Source: Nitrosomonas sp. (GTDB taxonomy: Bacteria > Pseudomonadota > Gammaproteobacteria > Burkholderiales > Nitrosomonadaceae). From it: a DNA stretch of 61,045 bases. Both the position numbers and the translations under genes were made by a program. How positions within the stretch are numbered: the stretch's first letter is position 1; each line of letters starts with the position of its first letter. Below the pieces are notes generated by a model that was not told the DNA's origin, searched no databases, and was given only the letters and a program-made list of their open reading frames with translations. The stretch lies in the NCBI GenBank assembly GCA_024282035.1, contig JAMWZR010000015.1, positions 1-61,045 of the forward strand. Reading direction: 5' to 3'. Below, in pieces: positions 7,859 through 15,400 of the stretch.

Positions 7859-8368
7859 ATGATCAATCCTAGAAAAACAAAGATACTCTTCGTCTGCATG
7901 GGCAACATCTGCCGATCACCTACAGCCGATGCGGTATTTCGTCATTACGTCAAGGCGGCGGGCGTGGATCATCTCATCGAGGTCGACTCGGCTGGAACCC
8001 ATGCTTATCATATCGGCAATCCTCCTGATGAACGCTCGCAACGTACCGCATCCAGGCGTGGTTATAAAATGGACGATCTGCGAGCACGCGCCGTCGAGAC
8101 GAACGATTTTGAGGAATTCGATTACATTTTGGCCATGGATAGGGAAAACTTGCGTTTGCTGCAGCAGCGCAGCCCACACCACCATCACGACAAAATCCAG
8201 TTATTTATGGCCTATAGCAAAACTCATGACGACAATACCGAGGTACCGGATCCTTACTTTGGCGGTCACGAAGGTTTCGAACTGGTACTGAACATGGTTG
8301 AAGAAGCCAGCCAGGGTTTGCTCGAGCATTTACACGAAACGATCATTACGAACAGGAATCACCCATGA
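7859..8368 (+). CDS. Low-molecular-weight protein-tyrosine phosphatase
   Basis: Cytoplasmic phosphatase of the LMW-PTP family. The P-loop CxxxxxRS is C13 to S20 (CMGNICRS), with C13 as the nucleophile, and the general acid is D131 in VPDPYFGG. Length 169 is normal. Family members dephosphorylate tyrosine kinases in exopolysaccharide control or act on small phosphoesters, and the sequence does not distinguish these. The His-rich stretch at 107-110 is unusual but not near the active site. It overlaps the next gene by ATGA (8365-8368), so it is probably cotranscribed with the formaldehyde genes. No strong ribosome-binding site precedes the start. Confidence 0.93.
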   Translation: MINPRKTKILFVCMGNICRSPTADAVFRHYVKAAGVDHLIEVDSAGTHAYHIGNPPDERSQRTASRRGYKMDDLRARAVETNDFEEFDYILAMDRENLRLLQQRSPHHHHDKIQLFMAYSKTHDDNTEVPDPYFGGHEGFELVLNMVEEASQGLLEHLHETIITNRNHP

Positions 8369-9471
8369 AAACAAAAGCTGCCGTCGCCTGGAAAGCAGGC
8401 GAACCGTTAACCATCGAGGAAATTGATCTCGAAGGACCTCGGTCCGGTGAAGTATTGGTTGAAATCAAGGCTACCGGCATTTGCCATACCGATTACTACA
8501 CGTTGTCCGGTGCCGATCCGGAAGGATTGTTCCCCGCCATTCTTGGTCATGAAGGTGCGGGCGTGGTGGTCGATGTCGGTCCAAACGTCAAATCGCTGCG
8601 CAAAGGCGACCATGTCATTCCACTCTATACGCCAGAATGTCGCGAATGCAAATTCTGCCTGTCGAAAAAAACCAATCTGTGCCAAGCCATTCGTTCCACA
8701 CAGGGTAAAGGCCTGATGCCAGACAGTTCATCCCGCTTTTCTATCGACGGCAAGCCCCTGTTTCATTACATGGGCACTTCCACGTTCTCCAATTACACCG
8801 TAGTGCCAGAAATCGCACTGGCCAAGATTCGTCAGGATGCGCCATTCGACAAGGTGTGCTACATCGGCTGCGGTGTCACCACCGGAATCGGCGCCGTTAT
8901 CTACACTGCCAAGGTTGAAGCGGGTGCCAACGTGGTGGTATTCGGTCTTGGAGGAATCGGCTTGAATGTCATACAGGGTGCTCGCATGGTCGGTGCAGAC
9001 AAAATCATCGGCATCGACATCAACCCCGAGCGCGTAACAATGGCTCGCAAATTCGGCATGACTCATTTCATCAATCCGTACGAGGTGCCAAACATTGTCG
9101 ACGCTGTGGTGCAACTGACCGACGGCGGGGCGGATTACAGCTTTGAGTGCATTGGCAACACCAAAGTCATGCGTCAGGCACTGGAATGCACACACAAAGG
9201 CTGGGGACGCAGCATCATCATCGGTGTCGCCGAAGCCGGGGCGGAAATCAGCACCCGCCCGTTCCAGCTCGTCACCGGCCGCAAATGGGAAGGCTCTGCA
9301 TTTGGCGGCGCGCGCGGTCGCACCGACGTACCGAAAATCGTCGACTGGTATATGGAAGGCAAAATCGATATCGATTCCCTGATCACTCACACACTGACAC
9401 TGGATAACATCAACGAGGGTTTCCGCCTGATGAAAGCCGGCGAATCGATCCGCTCCGTGGTGATTTACTGA
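8365..9471 (+). CDS. frmA: S-(hydroxymethyl)glutathione dehydrogenase / class III alcohol dehydrogenase
   Basis: Zinc-dependent class III alcohol dehydrogenase that oxidises S-hydroxymethylglutathione (formaldehyde plus glutathione) to S-formylglutathione with NAD; members can also reduce S-nitrosoglutathione. Catalytic zinc ligands C40 and H62 are visible, and the structural zinc set is C92, C95, C98, C106. GLGGIGLNV is the NAD-binding turn. Length 368 matches the family. The following hydrolase begins two bases after its stop, giving the usual two-step formaldehyde pathway. In an ammonia oxidiser this could deal with formaldehyde from methanol or methane co-oxidation, or with nitrosative stress; that is inference. 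Confidence 0.96.
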   Translation: MKTKAAVAWKAGEPLTIEEIDLEGPRSGEVLVEIKATGICHTDYYTLSGADPEGLFPAILGHEGAGVVVDVGPNVKSLRKGDHVIPLYTPECRECKFCLSKKTNLCQAIRSTQGKGLMPDSSSRFSIDGKPLFHYMGTSTFSNYTVVPEIALAKIRQDAPFDKVCYIGCGVTTGIGAVIYTAKVEAGANVVVFGLGGIGLNVIQGARMVGADKIIGIDINPERVTMARKFGMTHFINPYEVPNIVDAVVQLTDGGADYSFECIGNTKVMRQALECTHKGWGRSIIIGVAEAGAEISTRPFQLVTGRKWEGSAFGGARGRTDVPKIVDWYMEGKIDIDSLITHTLTLDNINEGFRLMKAGESIRSVVIY

Positions 9472-9473
9472 TC

Positions 9474-10316
9474 GTGGCGACCATTGAAACCCGCAGCCAG
9501 CATCTCTGCTTTGGCGGCATCCAGGGATATTACCAGCATCCCTCCGAAATCATCGGGCTGCCGATGCGCTTTTCCGTGTACCAACCGCCTCAAGCCATAA
9601 ATCATAAGGTTCCGGCACTATTTTTCCTGGCCGGACTAACTTGTACCGAAGAAACATTCATGATCAAGGCCGGCGCACAGCGTTATGCCGCCGAATATGG
9701 TCTGATGCTGATTACAATGGACACCAGTCCGCGTCAGACCGGCATTGTGGGTGAAACCGATACCTGGGATTTTGGCGCCGGTGCAGGATTTTACCTGGAT
9801 GCAACGCAAGCCCCCTGGTCGCCATATTATCGGATGGAAAGTTACGTGACGCATGAGTTGCGTCAGATCATTCTCGATCAGTTCCCAGCCGATCCTGGTC
9901 GAATGGGTATTTTGGGTCATTCTATGGGCGGCCATGGTGCTCTGACACTGGCGCTACGCCACCCGGAAAAATATCAATCCGCATCAGCACTGGCACCGAT
10001 TTGCGCACCGATGCGCTGCCCATGGGGACAGAAGGCGTTCCGCAACTATCTTGGAGAAAATCAACAAAGCTGGCGTCAGCATGATGCCACTGCATTGATC
10101 GAGGACGGTCAGCGTGCACCGGATTTACTAATTGATCAAGGCATGGACGACCAGTTTTTGGCCTCGCAACTGTATCCTGAAGCCTTAGAGAAAACCTGTC
10201 GCGAAGCAAATCAGAAACTCACACTGCGTTTTCACAGTGGTTACGATCACGGTTATTATTTCATCAGTACCTTTATTGGCGAACATCTAAAGTATCACTG
10301 CGAACAGTTGGGTTGA
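9474..10316 (+). CDS. frmB: S-formylglutathione hydrolase
   Basis: Esterase-D-family hydrolase that splits S-formylglutathione into formate and glutathione, the second step after frmA. The nucleophile elbow is GHSMGGHG with S150; the acid is D225 or D226 (QGMDDQF) and the base is H259 (YDHGYYF). Length 280 is typical. The start is a GTG two bases after the frmA stop, so translation is probably coupled. It closes the three-gene operon with the phosphatase and dehydrogenase. Confidence 0.95.
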   Translation: MATIETRSQHLCFGGIQGYYQHPSEIIGLPMRFSVYQPPQAINHKVPALFFLAGLTCTEETFMIKAGAQRYAAEYGLMLITMDTSPRQTGIVGETDTWDFGAGAGFYLDATQAPWSPYYRMESYVTHELRQIILDQFPADPGRMGILGHSMGGHGALTLALRHPEKYQSASALAPICAPMRCPWGQKAFRNYLGENQQSWRQHDATALIEDGQRAPDLLIDQGMDDQFLASQLYPEALEKTCREANQKLTLRFHSGYDHGYYFISTFIGEHLKYHCEQLG

Positions 10317-10409
10317 TCCGTACTTTAAAATATTCCCTTCTCCTTATATCCACTTCAGAATCAATGCGGAGCGAGGTGCCTTGAAGTTTCTCTTACGGCT
10401 GATACCGAT

Positions 10410-10823
10410 TCATTCTCCCGGGTGATCCGGATCCACCTCCAGATCGTGGGAAGCTTGCAACTGCGGGAAAAATTGGCGCTCTTCAAAACGAACGTGGGTG
10501 TACAGTACATCTCCGAATCGCCGCAATCGTGCAGCCAGTTCCATCTTGCATTCCCGATCGACAAGCAGGCGCAGCTCTGCATGCTCGGATAAAATCTGCA
10601 TCACGGATTGTGAATCCAGGTCGTTGCCATTACGGACCAGTAACTGTTCTTCCACCTCAAAATGCCGTGCCATGATGGATTCCCAATAGGTTTCAATACG
10701 CTCGATCATTTCGGCTTGTATGTTTGCATCCCCGCTCTCCGCTGCACGTGAGGCTGCCCGCGCCAGCACCAAGGCAGAGTGATGTTCGCGTGATAGTGAA
10801 AGTAAAATCCCGGTTCTTGGCAT
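10410..10823 (-). CDS. Hemerythrin-like (HHE) domain protein
   Basis: A 137-residue four-helix bundle of the hemerythrin HHE family. Probable di-iron ligands are H14 or H15 (SREHH), H54 and E58 (RHFEVEEQ), H81 (SEHAELR), and H110 with E114 (YTHVRFEERQFF). Such proteins bind oxygen or nitric oxide or protect iron centres, and the role here is not specified by context. It lies convergent with frmB and divergent from the EAL gene. No signal peptide is seen, so it is cytoplasmic. Confidence 0.88.
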   Translation of the reverse strand: MPRTGILLSLSREHHSALVLARAASRAAESGDANIQAEMIERIETYWESIMARHFEVEEQLLVRNGNDLDSQSVMQILSEHAELRLLVDRECKMELAARLRRFGDVLYTHVRFEERQFFPQLQASHDLEVDPDHPGE

Positions 10824-11065
10824 TTCAGATTATTCCAACTCCCTATTTCGTGATTGAGGTATCAATCTATACTCAGATTTTTGCTTTCCAAATCCACAAA
10901 TTAAGCGGCGCCATGAATTCGGTTGATCCGGTACAATGCTTCGGCGCAAACCCGATCTGAATCACGGAGAATATTCATGCTAACAGTATTCCGGCATCAT
11001 CCTGAAAAATACAGCATCTCTGCCATTATCGTACTGCCCTGCCGCTTGTCATCAATACCATAGAA

Positions 11066-12703
11066 ATGGAAAGCATCATGCACAGCGCCATACCCCAATT
11101 TCAGGATATTTCCCAGCTGCATACAGCTTTTGGAATCGCTTATATTGACACATCGGGAAGAATTTTATCCGCCAATACTGCTTTCACCCGACTGCTTCAT
11201 ACACAGCCGATTCAACCAGGACACTCGATTTTTGAATCTTTACAGCACATCCGTTCTGTGGATGTCATACACTGGCAACACACATTATCCAGTCCTCAGG
11301 CCGGCACACTTGAAATCGCAATTCCTGAAGATAAAAGCCTGACTCGCTTGCAATGGACTGCATTAAATCAGGATTACCGCCTGATCATCGCTGAGTCCCT
11401 GTCCTCCGATCGCACATTACTGATTCAACGCAATGCCGATAAAACCGAAAACCATGAATCTCATTCGACATTGGGTCATCGCCAGCAATTACACCAAATT
11501 CTTGCTGATTGGGAAACCGATCAACCCGAGAATCATTCTTTGGCTGTCATTCTCATTGGATTAAGTCAATTCAAGAAAATTAATGAAACACTGGGCTATG
11601 ACACCGGTGATCAGGTACTCAAACTGGTGGGACAGCGCATTGCCCGCGTCTCGCGGACAGACGATTTTGTGACTGCACTGGATGGAGACAAATTCATCGT
11701 GCTGCAAACCAATCAGACACAACCTGCCAGTGCCGCAACGCTGGCCAAGCGTCTGCTCGAATTGCTGCAACGTCCCTTTCTGATTAGTGGCCGCCAGGTC
11801 AACACCAATGCGTGTATTGGCATGGCTATTCTGCATCAGGGAACGGATGAAGCGAAGAATCTGATACAGCATGCCGAATGGGCACTTGCCGAAGCCAAAA
11901 AACAGTCACCGGGCAGTCATTGCATCTTTGAACCCGGACTGGAGCAGAGAGCACTCGAACAGCATAACCTGGAAGTCGGTTTGCGTCGCGCACTCCTGCT
12001 GCAGGAATTTCAGCTGTTCTATCAACCCCAAATCGACATCCACGACCGTAAAATTGTCGGATGCGAAGCACTGCTGCGCTGGCAAAAATCCGGCAAGGAC
12101 TGGATCTCTCCCTCGCAGTTCATTCCACTCGCAGAAAGCATGGGAGAAATTCATGCTATCGGCAAATGGGTCTTGCAGACGGCTTGCCACGATGCCGCTC
12201 GCTGGCCCGCGAACATCAGGATAGCCATCAATGTTTCCCCCCTGCAATTTGAGGATGGCAGCTTGATTCACCATGTTCAGCGTGCCTTGCATATGAGCGG
12301 ACTGGATCCACAGCGACTGGAACTGGAAATCACTGAGGGATTACTGATTCGCAATATTGATAAAACACTCGAGCAGCTCTGGCATATACAGAATATGGGC
12401 GTCACAATCGCCATGGATGATTTTGGTACGGGTTTCTCATCCCTCAATTATTTGAATAGTTTTCCGTTTTCAAAAATCAAAATAGATCAATCGTTCATTC
12501 GTAGTTTGCAGACAGAAAAATCGCGTGCACTGGTACAGGCCATCTTGTCGCTGGGTCGGGCGTTGAACATGGATACTCTGGCAGAAGGCGTGGAAACAGA
12601 AGAACAGCTGGATTACCTGGCACACAATGGATGCAATGCAGTTCAGGGGTATTTGATCAGCAAACCCGTTCCGATTGAGAAAATTTTGGAGCTTTTGACA
12701 TAG
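11066..12703 (+). CDS. PAS-GGDEF(degenerate)-EAL cyclic-di-GMP phosphodiesterase
   Basis: Cytoplasmic signalling protein of 545 residues: a PAS-like N-terminus (about 15-110), a GGDEF domain (about 145-295) and an EAL domain (about 300-545). The GGDEF signature is replaced by DGDKF (206-210), so cyclase activity is unlikely; the domain may be regulatory. The EAL domain looks active: E334-A-L, ELEITEG, and DDFGTGFSS beginning at D451. Expected action is hydrolysis of cyclic-di-GMP. The start could also be Met5. A BLUF photoreceptor gene follows 94 bases downstream, the kind of partner that controls EAL proteins in light signalling. No membrane segment is present. Confidence 0.93.
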   Translation: MESIMHSAIPQFQDISQLHTAFGIAYIDTSGRILSANTAFTRLLHTQPIQPGHSIFESLQHIRSVDVIHWQHTLSSPQAGTLEIAIPEDKSLTRLQWTALNQDYRLIIAESLSSDRTLLIQRNADKTENHESHSTLGHRQQLHQILADWETDQPENHSLAVILIGLSQFKKINETLGYDTGDQVLKLVGQRIARVSRTDDFVTALDGDKFIVLQTNQTQPASAATLAKRLLELLQRPFLISGRQVNTNACIGMAILHQGTDEAKNLIQHAEWALAEAKKQSPGSHCIFEPGLEQRALEQHNLEVGLRRALLLQEFQLFYQPQIDIHDRKIVGCEALLRWQKSGKDWISPSQFIPLAESMGEIHAIGKWVLQTACHDAARWPANIRIAINVSPLQFEDGSLIHHVQRALHMSGLDPQRLELEITEGLLIRNIDKTLEQLWHIQNMGVTIAMDDFGTGFSSLNYLNSFPFSKIKIDQSFIRSLQTEKSRALVQAILSLGRALNMDTLAEGVETEEQLDYLAHNGCNAVQGYLISKPVPIEKILELLT

Positions 12704-12796
12704 GATAGTCCTGAAGAAATAGTTCGCGATGACCCAAGGTGCGGTCGATTCTCAGTACTTCCGCAACAGTACATCGAACTACCTGAAAGGATCACC

Positions 12797-13240
12797 ATGA
12801 ATAATGACTTGTATCGATTGATTTACTTGAGTCACAACGAAATTTGCGGAAACGACAATACAATTCGTGAGGAAATCGAGCAGATTCTAGCCACTTCCCG
12901 GCAAAACAACCGGGCCGCCAATATCACTGGCGCATTGATGTTCAACAAGAATTGCTTCGCTCAGGTCCTGGAAGGTACACACCATCAAATTCAACTAACC
13001 TTCGAACGCATCCAGTGTGATCCCCGACACTCCAATGTCGCCATTCTGGATTTTGACCTCACGCCAGCACGTCGCTTTAACGAATGGTCCATGGCTTACG
13101 TTGGCGAGAATTCCGACACTAGGCAGGCCTTTGAACAAATCCAGAAAACGTCCGCTTTCGATCCGCATCAGCTCATGGGAGAGCGAATTTACGATTTGCT
13201 GCGCACACATCTGCATGCTGCAGAAAACCACAATCTTTAA
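12797..13240 (+). CDS. BLUF-domain blue-light photoreceptor (stand-alone)
   Basis: A short flavin-binding BLUF protein of 147 residues. Chromophore residues are all visible by comparison with AppA: Y10 (RLIYLS), N38 (NNRAANITG), Q56 (FAQVLEG), and W97/M99 (RRFNEWSMAY). The 35-residue tail is helical and carries no output domain, as in PixD/Slr1694-type proteins that act by binding a partner. The partner may be the EAL protein encoded immediately upstream in the same orientation. AAGGATC-type ribosome-binding sequence precedes the ATG. The family call is strong; light control of the EAL enzyme is inference. Confidence 0.94.
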   Translation: MNNDLYRLIYLSHNEICGNDNTIREEIEQILATSRQNNRAANITGALMFNKNCFAQVLEGTHHQIQLTFERIQCDPRHSNVAILDFDLTPARRFNEWSMAYVGENSDTRQAFEQIQKTSAFDPHQLMGERIYDLLRTHLHAAENHNL

Positions 13241-13291
13241 TTTCGAAGACTTATCGTGGGATAAGATGACAAACCAGCAACGCCTATCACA

Positions 13292-14095
13292 TCACAAAAC
13301 GACACTCTTTGTGCGGTAACACCAATATAGTGCAAATCCGGTAAAGATCATTCCCCCCGTCAGATTGCCCGCTATGACTGGCAATCCATTCCATATCCAC
13401 CATTCGGCCAGTGTAATGTTGGCGCCGATCAGTATGCCCGCTGGAATGACAAACATATTCACGATCGCATGCTCATACCCCAGGCCAAAAAAGGTCATGA
13501 TCGGCAACCACATCGCAGCGATCTTGCCACCCGTAGTTGTCGAAGTAAAAGCCATTACCGCTCCTAACGTAACCATCCAGTTACATAGCATGGCACTGAC
13601 AAAAGCTGTGATCGCGCCATCAAAGCCGAGTTTGGCATAATCCAGTGTCTTGGTTTCGGCAATAGCAATGATGCGCTGCAAGGCAGGTATCGTTTCCGGA
13701 TCGATCGATCCCATTTTCGTTGCCACTATGCAATACAGGTAGGCATACATGACGCTGCCAACGAGGTTTCCGGTCAGTACCCAGAACCAGTTAATCAGCA
13801 AACGGTGAATCGCAACGCGATTGTCCGTGACGGCAATCGGGATCAGGGCAAAATTGCCGGTTGCCAGCTCCAGTCCCAGCAAGATGATCATGACAAACCC
13901 GATTGGAAAAACCAGTGCGCCTGCAATGCCCACTCCGGTTTGTGTGGCTGCCTGTATAGCCAGTGTCGTTGCATATCCCAGAAAGGCCCCGGACAAGAAT
14001 CCACGGATCAGTAATTGCGGTACGGGAAGATTGGCTTTCTTGGCGCCTGTTTGTAACATGTTCTCAAGAACTTCTTCCGGCTTCACATAGGCCAC
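13292..14095 (-). CDS. Formate/nitrite transporter (FNT) family channel
   Basis: Inner-membrane pentameric channel of the FNT family, 267 residues with six predicted helices. Diagnostic segments are present: NWFWVLTGNLVGS, CNWMVTLG, and the central-His helix FFGLGYEHAIVNMF. Members conduct formate, nitrite or hydrosulfide as weak acids. In a nitrite-producing autotroph, nitrite export is an attractive role, yet formate from the nearby frmB product is equally possible. The gene is convergent with the BLUF gene and precedes hemW in the same direction with a 74-base gap on its upstream side. Confidence 0.93.
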   Translation of the reverse strand: MAYVKPEEVLENMLQTGAKKANLPVPQLLIRGFLSGAFLGYATTLAIQAATQTGVGIAGALVFPIGFVMIILLGLELATGNFALIPIAVTDNRVAIHRLLINWFWVLTGNLVGSVMYAYLYCIVATKMGSIDPETIPALQRIIAIAETKTLDYAKLGFDGAITAFVSAMLCNWMVTLGAVMAFTSTTTGGKIAAMWLPIMTFFGLGYEHAIVNMFVIPAGILIGANITLAEWWIWNGLPVIAGNLTGGMIFTGFALYWCYRTKSVVL

Positions 14096-14169
14096 GAATC
14101 TCTCCTTCCTTAACTCTAAATATTTCCGGGCTTGGCTGCTCCATGCTGCGACAGCACACTCACCTGACG

Positions 14170-15384
14170 TTATCTCACACTTTGTTCGGCGGGCAAGAAT
14201 AGTTGCAGCAGATCATTCAAAAAACGTTTGCCCAGTACGGTTGGCTTGATACGATGCCGATCCCATACCAGCAATCCCCGTCGCTCGGCTTCATTGAGTT
14301 GCTGTCGCAACTCGTCAATCGGCAGTCCCGTCCTTTCCTGAAAAAGCGGTGTATCGAATCCACCATGCAACCGCAACGCATTCATCATGAACTCGAATCC
14401 CCGGTCGGCCGGTGTCAGACTATGCTGAGTCTGGACCAGCGATGCAGCGGAACCAGCCTGCTCCAAATACTGCCGGGGTTGCTTGAAACGCATCTGGCGC
14501 ACGATTTTATCCGAAAAACTGATTTTGCTGTGCGCACCTGCGCCGATGCCCAGATAATCCCCAAACAACCAGTAATTGGTGTTGTGCTGAGACTCCTTCC
14601 CGGGTTGCGCGTAAGCGGAAGTCTCGTAATGACGATACCCTCTACTCATCAGAGTTTGCTCGATCATTTCCTGCATCGTGGCTGCGGTGTCATCATCCGG
14701 AAGTGACGGGGGAAATCGGTAAAACAGCGTATTGGGTTCGAGGGTCAGGTGATAAGCCGAGAGATGCGAAACCCCGAATGAACAGGCCGTTTCGATATCA
14801 GCCTGCGCTTGCTGGACGGTTTGTTCGGGCAAGGCATACATCACATCGAGGTTGATATTATCGAAATGGCTTTGTGCCATTTCAACTGCACGCCATGCTT
14901 CACGATCATCGTGTACACGTCCAAGTGTCTTTAAATGGTGCGGATTGAAGCTCTGTATGCCGATGGACAGACGGTTGATTCCGGCTGCCAGGAAGTCCTT
15001 GAACTTTTGTGCCTCAAATGTACCGGGATTGGCTTCCAGCGTGACTTCGGCATAGGGCTCCAGCGGTAACAGCATGCGTACCGCGGTCAATATTTTGTCA
15101 ATTGACTGCGCACTGAATACACTTGGCGTGCCACCCCCAAAAAACACGCTGCCGAGACGCCGTCCCCATACTTCAGCCAAAGCTGATTCCAGATCGCGAA
15201 TGAGCGCAGCAGTATATTCTGCCTCGGGCACTTGGGCATCCAGAGTCTTTATTGCGTGTGAATTAAAGTCACAGTAGGGGCATTTCTTCAGGCACCAGGG
15301 GATATGGATATACAGACTCAGTGGTGGCAGTGCCTTTAGTTTCGGTACCGGCCAATCTGCCGGATCTTGCGACGATAGGGTCAT
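14170..15384 (-). CDS. hemW: Radical SAM haem chaperone HemW
   Basis: HemW-type radical SAM protein, 404 residues, with the cluster motif CLKKCPYC (C31, C35, C38) near the N-terminus, FFGGGTPS, LEANPGT, and the HemN C-terminal domain ending near 390. These proteins bind haem and deliver it to respiratory proteins, and are often misnamed oxygen-independent coproporphyrinogen oxidase. It follows the ybbP-like permease by 16 bases on the same strand, which suggests cotranscription. True HemN is longer and has further conserved residues, so HemW is preferred. Confidence 0.93.
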   Translation of the reverse strand: MTLSSQDPADWPVPKLKALPPLSLYIHIPWCLKKCPYCDFNSHAIKTLDAQVPEAEYTAALIRDLESALAEVWGRRLGSVFFGGGTPSVFSAQSIDKILTAVRMLLPLEPYAEVTLEANPGTFEAQKFKDFLAAGINRLSIGIQSFNPHHLKTLGRVHDDREAWRAVEMAQSHFDNINLDVMYALPEQTVQQAQADIETACSFGVSHLSAYHLTLEPNTLFYRFPPSLPDDDTAATMQEMIEQTLMSRGYRHYETSAYAQPGKESQHNTNYWLFGDYLGIGAGAHSKISFSDKIVRQMRFKQPRQYLEQAGSAASLVQTQHSLTPADRGFEFMMNALRLHGGFDTPLFQERTGLPIDELRQQLNEAERRGLLVWDRHRIKPTVLGKRFLNDLLQLFLPAEQSVR

Positions 15385-15400
15385 ACGCTTTCCAACCGGA

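Noticed and set aside
7648-7908. 86-codon minus-strand open frame with a hydrophobic N-terminus
   Set aside because: It overlaps the start and P-loop region of the tyrosine phosphatase on the other strand. A short resemblance to an AMMECR1 segment (FNSVATEIRV) is too brief to support a gene or relic.
10977-11063. 28-codon ORF just upstream of the EAL protein
   Set aside because: It has an ATG and a weak purine-rich site but no similarity or coupling to the next gene, so chance is likely.
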